From JAGOBX01 sp017999075 [NCBI: Candidatus Babelota bacterium] (GTDB lineage: Bacteria > JAGOBX01), in the NCBI GenBank assembly GCA_017999075.1, contig JAGOBX010000033.1:1-14796 (forward strand): a DNA stretch of 14,796 nt, read 5' to 3'. Below the pieces are notes generated by a model. It was given only the letters and a program-made list of their open reading frames with translations, did no database searches and was not told the origin of the DNA. How positions within the stretch are numbered: position 1 is the first letter of the stretch; the number at the start of each line of letters is the position of its first letter. A program made the translations under genes and the position numbers. Shown one piece after another: positions 1 through 8,341 of the stretch.

Positions 1-1
1 A

Positions 2-3000
2 TACGACGATGTTCTTAAAATATCTTCAATCATAAAATTAACAGATGACCAAAAATATTTTAATATAAAATTTTTCGAAGCTTCTTCTTATTTTCATTTG
101 AAAAAACACCAAAAAAGCATTACAGAATTAAAATTGCTCCTTACAATAAAATCTATTCAGGAAAGTTTAAAAATTAAAATATTTAAACTTCTTGGTGACA
201 ATTATTTCGAACTCGGCGATTACAAAACTGCCGAAAATCAATATTTAGAAATAGCTGATGTCGAAAGTAAAGATTTACACCGAGATGAAATATACGCTAA
301 AATAGGATTGTGTTATATAAAACAAAACAAAATTGAACTTGTAGAAGCATTGATAAAAGTTATCTATGAAAAATACATTGATTCGTATAACCTTAATTAT
401 ATGCTGTTTTCATATTCTAAAACTACTCCTGATAAAATAAAAAAAGAATATTATTTAAATGAAATAGTTAAAAACAGCAAATCAGAAGAACTAATAAATA
501 ATTCATTGTATCAGCTTGCTCTTATCAATTTTGAAAACAAACAATATCATACAGGAATATCTAATTTAAAAAAAATAAATTCTAAAGAACTGGAACACGA
601 AAAAAATTATTTGATAGCAGCCCATTATTTTTATTTAGATGAATACAGAAAATCAATTGATTTTTTAAATAAAACAAAACCTGAATTTGTTGAACCCGAT
701 AAATATTATAAACTAATGTTATTGAATTACTATAACTTAAAACAATATTCTAATTCTTTACAGTATGCAGGATTGTTATCCGATAAAGAAAAACAGGTTA
801 AAACTTTTTACACCGCAGTTTCAGAATATTATCTTGGAGATTTTAAAAATTCAAATAAACTTTTTGAAACCTATATAAATAATTATCCTGGTTCAGACAA
901 TTTTTTCGAAGCTTTATATTTTTATGGAATTTCTTTGTATAAACTCGGGGATTACAGCAAATCAAAATTAACATTCCTGCAGCTTGAAAATAAAAAATCA
1001 GAATCAAAAATAGGATATAAGAAATATCTCGCATATTTATATCTGATAGAAAACAATATCGATAAAACTTTGCGTACAATAAACGAATATGAAAATGAAA
1101 TGAAAAAAAGTCTCAACGAAATCGATATTGCCGAAATCAATTTTATTAAAGGCCAATCTTATTATGAATTAAAAAATTATTCAAAATCAATAGAATACTT
1201 AAATAAAATCAGTGTTAACCATGCTCAATCAGCGGGATTCATTAAAGAATATCATCTTTTGAAAGCAAACTGTTATCAGGCGCTTTTTAATTATTCCGAA
1301 GCAAACAGCAATTATTTCAGTTTTACAAAATTATCAAATGAGGTTAATTTGCTTACTGATATAAACTTAAAAATACTGATGAATATGTCAAAACTAATGC
1401 ACTATAAAGACGTTATATCTCACGCTGATATGATATCTGAAAAATATAAATTATCACAGGAAGATGAAATTTTAAGAATTCTGCAAAAAGCAAAAGCATA
1501 TTTTCAAATGCAGAATTATGACGAAACAATAAATTTTTTAAATGCCAACAATATCCCTGAAAATAATTATAATATAGAAAAAATGTTTATAATAGCAGGC
1601 GCATATTTCAATAAAAAAGACTATAAAAATTCCAACAAATATTATCTGGAACTTCTTGATAAATACTCTGACAACAAATATTCCGGAGATATCAAAATGG
1701 CTGTAGCCACTAATTACAAACTGCTCGGAGATATGGATAATTTTGAAAAATTTAAAATAAATATTGTCAATTCAGCAAGCGATGAAAATTCTATTAACGA
1801 ATCAATGTTTGAATTGGCCGCCTATTATTATTCTGTTCAAAAATTTGATTCTTCCGTATATTACCTCAACAGAATAATAAATATTTCGAATGACAGAATA
1901 ATACTTGAAAAGTCTTACAGGCAGTTAGCAAATGTCTTTTTCAAACAAAAAGAATATGCTAAATCAATTGAAATAGCTAATCTTTATCTGAAAATATACC
2001 ACGAATCAAAAGATATTGATAAAAACGAGGTAAACCTTATTCTGGCTGACAATTATTTTTCATCAGGAGAATTCACCAAATCAATAGAAATTTACAACAG
2101 ACTTCCGAAAAACGATTATACCCTGTATCAAAAATGTCTTTCATATTTCAATATGAATAATTATGACAATTCTATAAAACTTGCTTCAGAATTTACTGCA
2201 TCATTTCCAAATTCCAGATACATTTATGACGCGAAATTCATTGCAGCATACAGTTATTACAAACTGAATCAAATGCCTGCTTCAATAAAAATTTTAAATG
2301 ACATCTATGAAAAAATTTCAAATGAAAGCAACAAAATAATCGCGCTTCAGATTTTAATCGAGTTTTATATGTCAGTAAAAGATCACCAGAATGCTATTAA
2401 ATGGCTCACAATACAATCTGAAAATCCAAAATTATCAACCCCGGCAGCCGATTATAATTTAAGCGAAGTTTATTATTCAGCAGGAGATTACTCAAATGCA
2501 GTAAAACACATTATGAAAATAATAAACAGTTCTGATTTTGAATCTGTAAAACAAAAGAATTACAGAAAACTTGTTGATTGCTATATAAAACTTAAAAATT
2601 ATAATATGGCGTTATCAACTATAGAATTATACGATTCCAAATCAGACGGAAATTTTATTATTTTAAAATCAGAACTTTTAAGCAAATCAGGAAATGATAC
2701 TGAAATGATAAAAATCTGCATTGACTATATTGCAAAATTAAATGTAATAGAACAAGAAATTGATATAAAAATCATAAATATTGCGCTTGACAAATATAAA
2801 AACATTGACAAAAAATCTTATTTTGATTTTTATAAAAACTTAACGGAATCAAAAACTTTTAAAGATAAAAATGTCCTGGCGAATTTTATTGCGGATTTAG
2901 CGGATTCATTTTATAATGAAAACGATTTTAATAATGCGCTGGTATATTATTGGAAAATAATTTTATCTGTTGAAGCAAGAGATTTTTTCGAATATACTTA

Positions 3001-3136
3001 TTTTAAAATCATTAATTGTTATTTGAAAATCAACGACATTGCAAAAGCAAAATATCAATATAACAATTTTAAAACAGGATTTCCTAAAAGTAAATATCTA
3101 TATGAACTTAATAAAAACGGAGTGTTGACAAAATGA
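2..3136 (+). CDS. Large tetratricopeptide-repeat (TPR) protein, 5' end missing
   Basis: The reading frame is open to the left edge of the window (codons from base 2 read in frame), so the start lies upstream and about 1044 C-terminal residues are visible. A TTG at 98 is internal: the residues before it continue the same helical repeat pattern. Nearly the whole protein consists of degenerate TPR units of about 34 residues, for example LLGDNYFELGDYKTAENQYL and YFYGISLYKLGDYSKSKLTF, with the typical pattern of G/A at position 8, Y at 11 and A/S at 20. TPR solenoids are protein-binding scaffolds; no catalytic domain is visible. Any signal peptide would be upstream of the window. The last four bases (ATGA) overlap the start of the next gene, so the two are probably co-translated. 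Related long TPR proteins in Gram-negative bacteria are often periplasmic or outer-membrane associated, but location cannot be decided here. Confidence 0.9.
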   Translation, partial: YDDVLKISSIIKLTDDQKYFNIKFFEASSYFHLKKHQKSITELKLLLTIKSIQESLKIKIFKLLGDNYFELGDYKTAENQYLEIADVESKDLHRDEIYAKIGLCYIKQNKIELVEALIKVIYEKYIDSYNLNYMLFSYSKTTPDKIKKEYYLNEIVKNSKSEELINNSLYQLALINFENKQYHTGISNLKKINSKELEHEKNYLIAAHYFYLDEYRKSIDFLNKTKPEFVEPDKYYKLMLLNYYNLKQYSNSLQYAGLLSDKEKQVKTFYTAVSEYYLGDFKNSNKLFETYINNYPGSDNFFEALYFYGISLYKLGDYSKSKLTFLQLENKKSESKIGYKKYLAYLYLIENNIDKTLRTINEYENEMKKSLNEIDIAEINFIKGQSYYELKNYSKSIEYLNKISVNHAQSAGFIKEYHLLKANCYQALFNYSEANSNYFSFTKLSNEVNLLTDINLKILMNMSKLMHYKDVISHADMISEKYKLSQEDEILRILQKAKAYFQMQNYDETINFLNANNIPENNYNIEKMFIIAGAYFNKKDYKNSNKYYLELLDKYSDNKYSGDIKMAVATNYKLLGDMDNFEKFKINIVNSASDENSINESMFELAAYYYSVQKFDSSVYYLNRIINISNDRIILEKSYRQLANVFFKQKEYAKSIEIANLYLKIYHESKDIDKNEVNLILADNYFSSGEFTKSIEIYNRLPKNDYTLYQKCLSYFNMNNYDNSIKLASEFTASFPNSRYIYDAKFIAAYSYYKLNQMPASIKILNDIYEKISNESNKIIALQILIEFYMSVKDHQNAIKWLTIQSENPKLSTPAADYNLSEVYYSAGDYSNAVKHIMKIINSSDFESVKQKNYRKLVDCYIKLKNYNMALSTIELYDSKSDGNFIILKSELLSKSGNDTEMIKICIDYIAKLNVIEQEIDIKIINIALDKYKNIDKKSYFDFYKNLTESKTFKDKNVLANFIADLADSFYNENDFNNALVYYWKIILSVEARDFFEYTYFKIINCYLKINDIAKAKYQYNNFKTGFPKSKYLYELNKNGVLTK

Positions 3137-3552
3137 ATATAAAATCAATTTTATTTTCTTTAATTATCATAATCGTATTATTTAAAATAACTGCTGCCGC
3201 AGAAAGCAGTTATTCAGGAGTTATATACTCTACTGATATAGATAAACCTGATACAAAAACCCAATTGATAGATTTACGCGATAAAAGTATGGATTTTAAA
3301 ACCGAACAAAACGGTTTGAAACTTCAAAAAACAAAATCAGACGATTTATCGGTTGAAACAAAAGAAACGCCTGTGAAATCCGAGTTATCCGGCAGTAATC
3401 AAGTTATAAAAAACGATGCTGACATTCAGATAAATGATAAAATAGAAAAATCAAAATCTACAGTGGAATTCAAACCGGAAAAGAAAAAAAAATCAAAACT
3501 GATATGGTATATTCTCGGAGGCATAGCTGTCATTGCAGCTATTTCAGCTTGA
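3133..3552 (+). CDS. Small exported protein with C-terminal membrane segment
   Basis: 139 residues. The N-terminus is a signal peptide: a short Lys-containing start, a very hydrophobic core (residues 6-17) and an AAA site, with likely cleavage after A23. The middle (about 24-116) is hydrophilic, rich in Lys, Asp, Ser and Thr, with no recognised domain, and is probably disordered. A basic cluster KKKKSK (about 117-122) precedes a hydrophobic tail, LIWYILGGIAVIAAISA, that runs to the last residue and looks like a membrane anchor or inserted helix. The ATG overlaps the stop of the TPR gene by four bases, and a GGAG lies 10 bases upstream (3119-3122), so expression is coupled to the TPR protein. 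A partnership with that protein, such as a membrane anchor for it, is inference from the overlap alone. I recognise no family. Confidence 0.75.
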   Translation: MNIKSILFSLIIIIVLFKITAAAESSYSGVIYSTDIDKPDTKTQLIDLRDKSMDFKTEQNGLKLQKTKSDDLSVETKETPVKSELSGSNQVIKNDADIQINDKIEKSKSTVEFKPEKKKKSKLIWYILGGIAVIAAISA

Positions 3553-3642
3553 AATATATTTTATTTTTCAGGTTCCGGAGTGTTATTTATAAAAATATAA
3601 TTATATAAATTTTAAACCTAAATTATATTATAAAAAAACATT
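3553..3642. other. Intergenic region upstream of the kinase gene
   Basis: Ninety very AT-rich bases between the small exported protein and the kinase. A TATAAT hexamer lies at 3596-3601 but has no convincing -35 at the right distance (TTCCGG at 3573-3578 is the sequence there). The ATG at 3643 is preceded by an A-run and no Shine-Dalgarno sequence. No terminator hairpin is evident. A promoter for the kinase gene is expected here but cannot be placed with confidence. Confidence 0.3.
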
Positions 3643-4743
3643 ATGGAAGACAAAGAACAAACTGTATTATTTATTGATGATGACGCAAGTATCAGAAAAC
3701 TTATTTCAGAAATTTTATTATCATCCGGATATTCGGTTATATGTCCTGAGATAATAACCCGTGAATCAATTTCTGCAATAGCAAGCCAAAACAAGTTTGA
3801 TCTGGCCATACTTGACATTATGATGCCTGAAATATCAGGAATAGAAATATGTTCGATGCTGAAAAACAAAACTCAAAACAACTTGAAATATCTCCCTGTT
3901 ATTTTTTTAACTGCAAATCAAACAGATGATATCTCTGATAAATGTTTTGAAGCCGGAGGAGATGATTTTTTATTGAAACCTTTTAAAAAAAAAGAGTTTC
4001 TTTATAAAATAAAATCTCTGCTGCGGATAAAAAAACTGAACGAAACCATTACTATGCAAAAGTTTCTCAGGGACAAAATGATGTACACTGTGGTTCATGA
4101 GCTACGTGCTCCGTTAACGTCAATAATAACAAGCAACGAATCTATGATGGTTAATCTGAATAATATGGAAGAAGACGAAAAAATACTTTATATAAGCGCT
4201 ATAGCTGAAGAATCTGACAGAATGATGCAGATAATCAATAAACTTCTTGAAATAGGGAAGTATGATAATGATAAAATAGAACTTATTCTTGAAAATACAA
4301 ATGTTATTTCAATGCTTACAAAAGTATTTGCGTCAATGAAACAACCTGCTGAAAAAAAAAATATCACTTTAAAACTGGATATACCTGAATTCAGACTGTT
4401 TATTCAGTGCGATAAAGAAAAAATAGAACAAGTTATTTACAATCTTGTCAGCAATGCTATAAAGTTTACTTCTCCTAACGGTGAAATTGTCATAGGCGCA
4501 AATAAAGAAAATTCTAATATTAAAGTATATGTCCGGGATACAGGTTTAGGAATTAAAGAAGACGAAATGAGTAATCTTTTTAATGAATTTCAACAGCTGA
4601 GTTCCCGCCCAACTGCCGGAGAATCAAGTACAGGTCTCGGATTAGCTATTTCCAGAAGAATTATAAATGCGCATAAAGGAAAACTCGGAGTGGAAAGCGA
4701 GTGGGGTAAAGGTTCGTTATTTTATTTCACCCTTCCTGTTTAA
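3643..4743 (+). CDS. Receiver-histidine kinase (REC-HisKA-HATPase), soluble
   Basis: 366 residues. An N-terminal receiver domain (about 7-125) has the acidic pair D12/D13, phospho-acceptor D58 in LAILDIMMPEISG, T90 and K112 in LLKPF, so it should be phosphorylatable. A HisKA dimerisation domain follows with the H-box VVHELRAPLTSI (phospho-accepting H152). The HATPase_c domain shows the N box NLVSNAIKFT (N267, N271), G1 DTGLGI (299-304) and G2 TGLGLAIS (330-337). There is no membrane segment, PAS or GAF domain, so input probably comes through the receiver from another kinase, or by binding a partner. Such REC-HK proteins act as intermediates in phosphorelays. All catalytic residues appear intact. 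The MFS gene starts 5 bases after the stop, which suggests a shared transcript. The start is the first ATG of the frame; no ribosome binding site is visible. Confidence 0.93.
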   Translation: MEDKEQTVLFIDDDASIRKLISEILLSSGYSVICPEIITRESISAIASQNKFDLAILDIMMPEISGIEICSMLKNKTQNNLKYLPVIFLTANQTDDISDKCFEAGGDDFLLKPFKKKEFLYKIKSLLRIKKLNETITMQKFLRDKMMYTVVHELRAPLTSIITSNESMMVNLNNMEEDEKILYISAIAEESDRMMQIINKLLEIGKYDNDKIELILENTNVISMLTKVFASMKQPAEKKNITLKLDIPEFRLFIQCDKEKIEQVIYNLVSNAIKFTSPNGEIVIGANKENSNIKVYVRDTGLGIKEDEMSNLFNEFQQLSSRPTAGESSTGLGLAISRRIINAHKGKLGVESEWGKGSLFYFTLPV

Positions 4744-4748
4744 AATTG

Positions 4749-5987
4749 ATGATGTTTAAAAAATCACATCATTACCCTCTGCTCATAGTCATCACAGGAT
4801 TATTATCAATTTTCGCGTGTATCGGTATCGGCCGTTTTACTTTAGGGATGATTTTGCCTTCTATGTCATCGTCATTAAAACTTAATTATTCCATGATGGG
4901 CATGATAAGCGCAGGAAATTTTTCAGGGTATCTCGGTTCTGTAATTTCATGTTCATTAATTCTTAATTTTATAACTCCAAGGTTACTTATTTGTTTGGGG
5001 TTATTCCTTATAAGCTCGTGTATGATTCTTGTAAGTTTTGCAGAATCTTATATTTCTGTAGTAATATTATATACAATAACCGGTATTGGAAGCGGAGCGG
5101 TAAATGTGCCGGTAATGTCTCTAGTAAACCGTTGGTTTGTCCCTGAATATCGCGGTAAAGCTGCAGGTTTCATGGCAATAGGGAGCGGTTTTGCGATTAT
5201 GTTATCAGGATGGATGATTCCTTTTATAAACAATATCTATGCAGATCTTGGGTGGAGAATAAGTTGGAAATTATCTTCACTAATAGTTTTTTTGAGCGCT
5301 ATTGCCGCAGGATTATTTATACGCAACACTCCTGAAGATATAGGCATTAAGCCGTATGGAGAAAAAACAAATACAAATATTCCACCTGTAAAACACGAAA
5401 CAACAGCATCAATTTATAAAAACCTTAAGTCATATCATTTAGGAATTATTTATGCTTTATTCGGTTTTACGTATTCTGCGTATGTAACATTTATAATAAC
5501 CTATTCAGTAAAAGAACTTCATTATACTCAGTATTCAGCAGGAAAATTCTGGTTTTTCACAGGATTATTCAGTCTGATTTCCGGACCTGTATTCGGAGCC
5601 ATATCAGATAAATTCAGCAGAAAAGCCGGATTTATAATAGTATTCGGAATTCAATCTTTTTCTTACGCCTGCGCAGCATATGGTTACTATCCGTTATTTT
5701 TCAAAATATCAATTGTCTTATTCGGGATCACTGCTTGGAGCATTCCCGCAATAATGACAGCTGCAGTTTCTGACAATTATCCATCTCAGCAAATGGCTGC
5801 AGCTTTTGGTTTTATAACTTTTATTTTTGGGATTGGACAAATCTGCAGTCCTGCATCCGCAGGCTGGATTGCTGACAAAACAGGTTCATTTAAATATTCT
5901 TTCTTTTTAATTTCAGGGATGGCTATTACAGCAGTAATACTCGCTTCTTTCATTTCAAAAAAAAGTGATTTTAAAAAAAACAGTTGA
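4749..5987 (+). CDS. MFS transporter, YbfB/YjiJ-like, 12 membrane segments
   Basis: About 412 residues in two six-helix halves joined by a cytoplasmic loop at about residues 195-228, the classic major facilitator layout. Helix 1 carries GIGRFTLGMILPSM, a pattern typical of the YbfB/YjiJ-type MFS group. RWFVPEYRGKAAG lies in the first half, and a motif-A-like GAISDKFSRKAGF lies in the equivalent loop of the second half. The substrate cannot be read from sequence; inner-membrane import or export of a small organic solute is the family role. The frame extends to a TTG at 4746, but two tandem ATG codons (4749, 4752) follow and one of these is the likelier start. It begins 5 bases after the kinase stop, so kinase and transporter are probably co-transcribed; a sensing link is inference. 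The stop codon overlaps the -35 of the porin promoter. Confidence 0.88.
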   Translation: MMFKKSHHYPLLIVITGLLSIFACIGIGRFTLGMILPSMSSSLKLNYSMMGMISAGNFSGYLGSVISCSLILNFITPRLLICLGLFLISSCMILVSFAESYISVVILYTITGIGSGAVNVPVMSLVNRWFVPEYRGKAAGFMAIGSGFAIMLSGWMIPFINNIYADLGWRISWKLSSLIVFLSAIAAGLFIRNTPEDIGIKPYGEKTNTNIPPVKHETTASIYKNLKSYHLGIIYALFGFTYSAYVTFIITYSVKELHYTQYSAGKFWFFTGLFSLISGPVFGAISDKFSRKAGFIIVFGIQSFSYACAAYGYYPLFFKISIVLFGITAWSIPAIMTAAVSDNYPSQQMAAAFGFITFIFGIGQICSPASAGWIADKTGSFKYSFFLISGMAITAVILASFISKKSDFKKNS

Positions 5988-6011
5988 TTTTTTTTAATTT
6001 TAATTTATAAT
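5984..6011 (+). promoter_or_regulatory. Sigma-70-type promoter of the porin gene
   Basis: TTGATT (5984-5989), a 16-base spacer, then a perfect TATAAT (6006-6011). The -35 overlaps the MFS stop codon. Predicted transcription would begin near 6018, leaving a short leader of about 27 bases before the porin ATG. This is the best-matching promoter in the window. Confidence 0.65.
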
Positions 6012-6030
6012 AATTACGAAATTAGTTTTT

Positions 6031-6035
6031 GGAGG
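6031..6035 (+). promoter_or_regulatory. Strong Shine-Dalgarno site of the porin gene
   Basis: GGAGG followed by nine bases and then the ATG at 6045. It decides the porin start, and it is the only full consensus ribosome binding site in the window; other starts have A/T-rich leaders with none or only a weak match. This points to high translation of the porin. Confidence 0.85.
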
Positions 6036-6044
6036 TTTTTTATT

Positions 6045-7058
6045 ATGTTAAAGAAAGTTTTATTAAGTTCAATGATTTTATGTCTGCTTTTTTCAAGTTC
6101 ATTATTTGCAGATAATGCTGTGAAAATGCCTGAACTGAAATTTTCCGGATTATTGGAAGTTGATTTGTTTTATCAAAACAATGAAAATGCAGCAGATAGA
6201 AGCGATGTAGAAGTTACTGATGCTCAATTAAACATTGATGCAAAAGTTAATGACAAAATAAATGGAAATATCGTTATTTATTGGGATAACAGCTATGGCG
6301 CTCAAGGCGTTGATATTGATGAAGCAAAAATTGATTGGACAGTAAATGATAAAATCAATTTACGCGCAGGAAAATTTTATTTACCGTTCGGAAATGGCTT
6401 GACTAATTTGATAACAGACCCTGCAACATTGGGCTATACAAGTCAATGGGGTTCATTGAACGGAATTGAAATGGATTATAAAGCAATGAATGAACTTGTA
6501 TTGAAAGCTGCAATTTTTAATGCGCAGGTACAACTAAATGATCAGTCGAATGATTATTTCAGGGATATAGTATTGGCCGGAGAATATTCCAAAAATAATT
6601 TAACTTTATCATTATCCATGATAACAAATATAGCTGAATTGTATAATCAGTCTGCTGCAGGAACTTTTGCAACAGCTACTACAAGAAACCGCGGTATAGG
6701 ACTGGATCTTTATTTAAACTATAAAATCAACAAATTAAGTTTGACAGGCGAATATCTTGATTCTGTACGCAAACCTAAAACAGATATAGCTGCAGTTATT
6801 ACAGAATATGATATTGATTCATATAATCTTGAGGCCGGATATGAATACAGCGAAAAATTAAATTTTGGCGCAAGATGCGAATATTCAAAAGTTAAATCAA
6901 ACGCTGCAAATCTTTCAAAAATCAAAAATTATGCTGTAGGCGCTAATTATAATGTTTATACAAACACTATTCTTAAATTTGAATATTTATTAAGCAAAAA
7001 CGATTTAACTAAACTCGATACTAACACATTCACAACCAGAGTTTCATATTCATTCTAA
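6045..7058 (+). CDS. Outer-membrane beta-barrel porin, possibly LbtU-like
   Basis: 337 residues. A clear signal peptide has Lys at 3-4, a hydrophobic core and the site SLFA with cleavage after A22. The mature protein shows alternating beta-strands throughout with acidic and Asn-rich turns, and ends in SYSF, the terminal Phe recognised by the outer-membrane assembly machinery. Residues about 108-129 contain AGKFYLPFGNGLTNLITDPA, resembling the conserved GRxYxPFG...SDPLTL segment I know from porins annotated as LbtU-family siderophore porins; that match is from memory and moderate. Role: passive channel or receptor for small solutes in the outer membrane. Expression is monocistronic and probably high: own promoter, consensus ribosome binding site, and a strong terminator 23 bases after the stop. 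Its place between an MFS transporter and a signalling operon may reflect a shared substrate or stress, which is inference. Confidence 0.85.
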   Translation: MLKKVLLSSMILCLLFSSSLFADNAVKMPELKFSGLLEVDLFYQNNENAADRSDVEVTDAQLNIDAKVNDKINGNIVIYWDNSYGAQGVDIDEAKIDWTVNDKINLRAGKFYLPFGNGLTNLITDPATLGYTSQWGSLNGIEMDYKAMNELVLKAAIFNAQVQLNDQSNDYFRDIVLAGEYSKNNLTLSLSMITNIAELYNQSAAGTFATATTRNRGIGLDLYLNYKINKLSLTGEYLDSVRKPKTDIAAVITEYDIDSYNLEAGYEYSEKLNFGARCEYSKVKSNAANLSKIKNYAVGANYNVYTNTILKFEYLLSKNDLTKLDTNTFTTRVSYSF

Positions 7059-7081
7059 TTTCTAAACTTTTAATATTCATC

Positions 7082-7125
7082 AAAAAAATGCAGGTTGCTT
7101 TATTTTGTAACCTGCATTTTTTTTT
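7082..7125 (+). terminator. Intrinsic terminator after the porin gene
   Basis: A perfect stem ATGCAGGTT (7088-7096) / AACCTGCAT (7109-7117), with a 12-base loop, is extended by an A-run (7082-7087) pairing with the following T-run (7118-7125). The T tract makes a textbook rho-independent terminator for the porin; the flanking A-run would let it work in both directions. Only 17 bases separate it from the next start codon. Confidence 0.9.
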
Positions 7126-7142
7126 AATAACTGGAATTACCC

Positions 7143-8321
7143 ATGCAAACAGGCGAATCAAAAATTAAGGTACTGTTAATTGACGACCAGAGAACAATAG
7201 GAATAGTTGTCACCAATATGCTAAAAGAAGAACCTGATATATCTCTGCATTTTTGTAATGTAGCTGAAAACGCAAAAAAATCAGCTGAAGAAATTGAACC
7301 AACCATAATACTGCAGGATCTGGTTATGCCTGACACTGACGGAATTGAAATGGTAAAACATTTCAGAAACAGATTAAAAACAAAAGATGTTCCGATTATA
7401 GTATTATCTTCTGAAGAAAATGCATCTGTAAAAGCCGAAGCATTTTCAGCAGGAGCTAATGATTATATAGTCAAACTTCCTGATAAACTCGAATTAATTG
7501 CCAGAATCAGATATCATTCAAACGCTTATAAAAACCTGATAGAAAAAAATATAGCTTATGAAGAATTATTTAAAAGCCAGCAAAAACTTGCGTTAGAACT
7601 CAAACGAGCAGCAGACTACGTATTATCTCTTCTGCCCAAACCTCTTTCCGGAGAATTGACTTCAGATTGGATTTTTATTCCATCTGACGACCTGGGAGGA
7701 GATTCATTCGGATATCATTGGATTGACGATGACAATTTTGCAATTTATCTTCTTGATGTATGCGGTCATGGTATCGGTGCGGCATTATTGTCAATATCAG
7801 TCATGAACGTATTAAATTCAAACAAAATGCTGAATGTGGATTACAGGGATCCAAGCCAGGTATTATACGGACTAAACGAAACATTTCAAATGGAAAAACA
7901 TAATAATATGTTTTTCACATTCTGGTACGGAGTTTACAACAAAAAATTAAGGGCATTATATTATTCTACCGCAGGACATCCTCCTGCAATACTAATTTCC
8001 GGCGACAGTGAATTTTCAAAAAAAATTCACAGATTAGTAATAAAACAAAATCCTGTAATCGGAGTCAGCACAGGAACCTCTTTTGCAAGCGATGTAATAG
8101 AAATAGGAATTTATAATTCTCTTTATATTTTCAGTGATGGGGTTTTTGAAATATCTATTTCCGAAACTGATACTTTAGCATTCAATGATTTTGAAAACAT
8201 ACTTTTCAGTTCATATAAACATAAAGAAATAATTCTGAATTCTTTGTATAATGAAATAAAAAAAATAAATTATTCAAAAAAATTTGCAGATGATTTTTCC
8301 ATCTTACAGATTATTTTTTAA
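7143..8321 (+). CDS. Response regulator with PP2C (SpoIIE/RsbU-type) phosphatase output
   Basis: 392 residues. The N-terminal receiver (about 8-125) has D14/D15, phospho-acceptor D59 in LQDLVMPDTDG, S89 and K111, all conserved. A helical, probably coiled-coil linker (about 128-160) leads to a PP2C-like phosphatase domain with LPKPLSG, LGGDSFGY (D187), DVCGHGIGAALLS (D205), STAGHPPA, YIFSDGVFE (D332) and the final DDFSIL (D383/D384), so the metal-binding Asp residues are present. Enzymes of this layout dephosphorylate Ser/Thr of anti-sigma antagonists (STAS domain) in partner-switching systems, controlled by phosphorylation of the receiver. No STAS or anti-sigma kinase gene lies in the window, so the target is unknown. 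It is the first gene of a three-gene unit (20 bases to the next gene). The ATG is preceded by a weak GGA 7 bases upstream. It starts 17 bases after the porin terminator. Confidence 0.93.
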   Translation: MQTGESKIKVLLIDDQRTIGIVVTNMLKEEPDISLHFCNVAENAKKSAEEIEPTIILQDLVMPDTDGIEMVKHFRNRLKTKDVPIIVLSSEENASVKAEAFSAGANDYIVKLPDKLELIARIRYHSNAYKNLIEKNIAYEELFKSQQKLALELKRAADYVLSLLPKPLSGELTSDWIFIPSDDLGGDSFGYHWIDDDNFAIYLLDVCGHGIGAALLSISVMNVLNSNKMLNVDYRDPSQVLYGLNETFQMEKHNNMFFTFWYGVYNKKLRALYYSTAGHPPAILISGDSEFSKKIHRLVIKQNPVIGVSTGTSFASDVIEIGIYNSLYIFSDGVFEISISETDTLAFNDFENILFSSYKHKEIILNSLYNEIKKINYSKKFADDFSILQIIF

Positions 8322-8341
8322 TGTTAAAAATATAAAAAATC

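Noticed and set aside
98-100. TTG as start of the TPR gene
   Set aside because: The frame is open to the window edge and the upstream residues continue the helical repeat pattern, so this is an internal Leu codon.
3596-3601. TATAAT upstream of the kinase gene
   Set aside because: No -35 element at a suitable distance; A/T hexamers like this are expected by chance here, so it is not listed as a promoter.
4746-4748. TTG as start of the MFS gene
   Set aside because: Two ATG codons follow directly in frame and no ribosome binding site favours the TTG.
7124-7336. 70-codon minus-strand frame over the PP2C receiver
   Set aside because: Antisense to a conserved receiver domain and running into the terminator; no plausible product.
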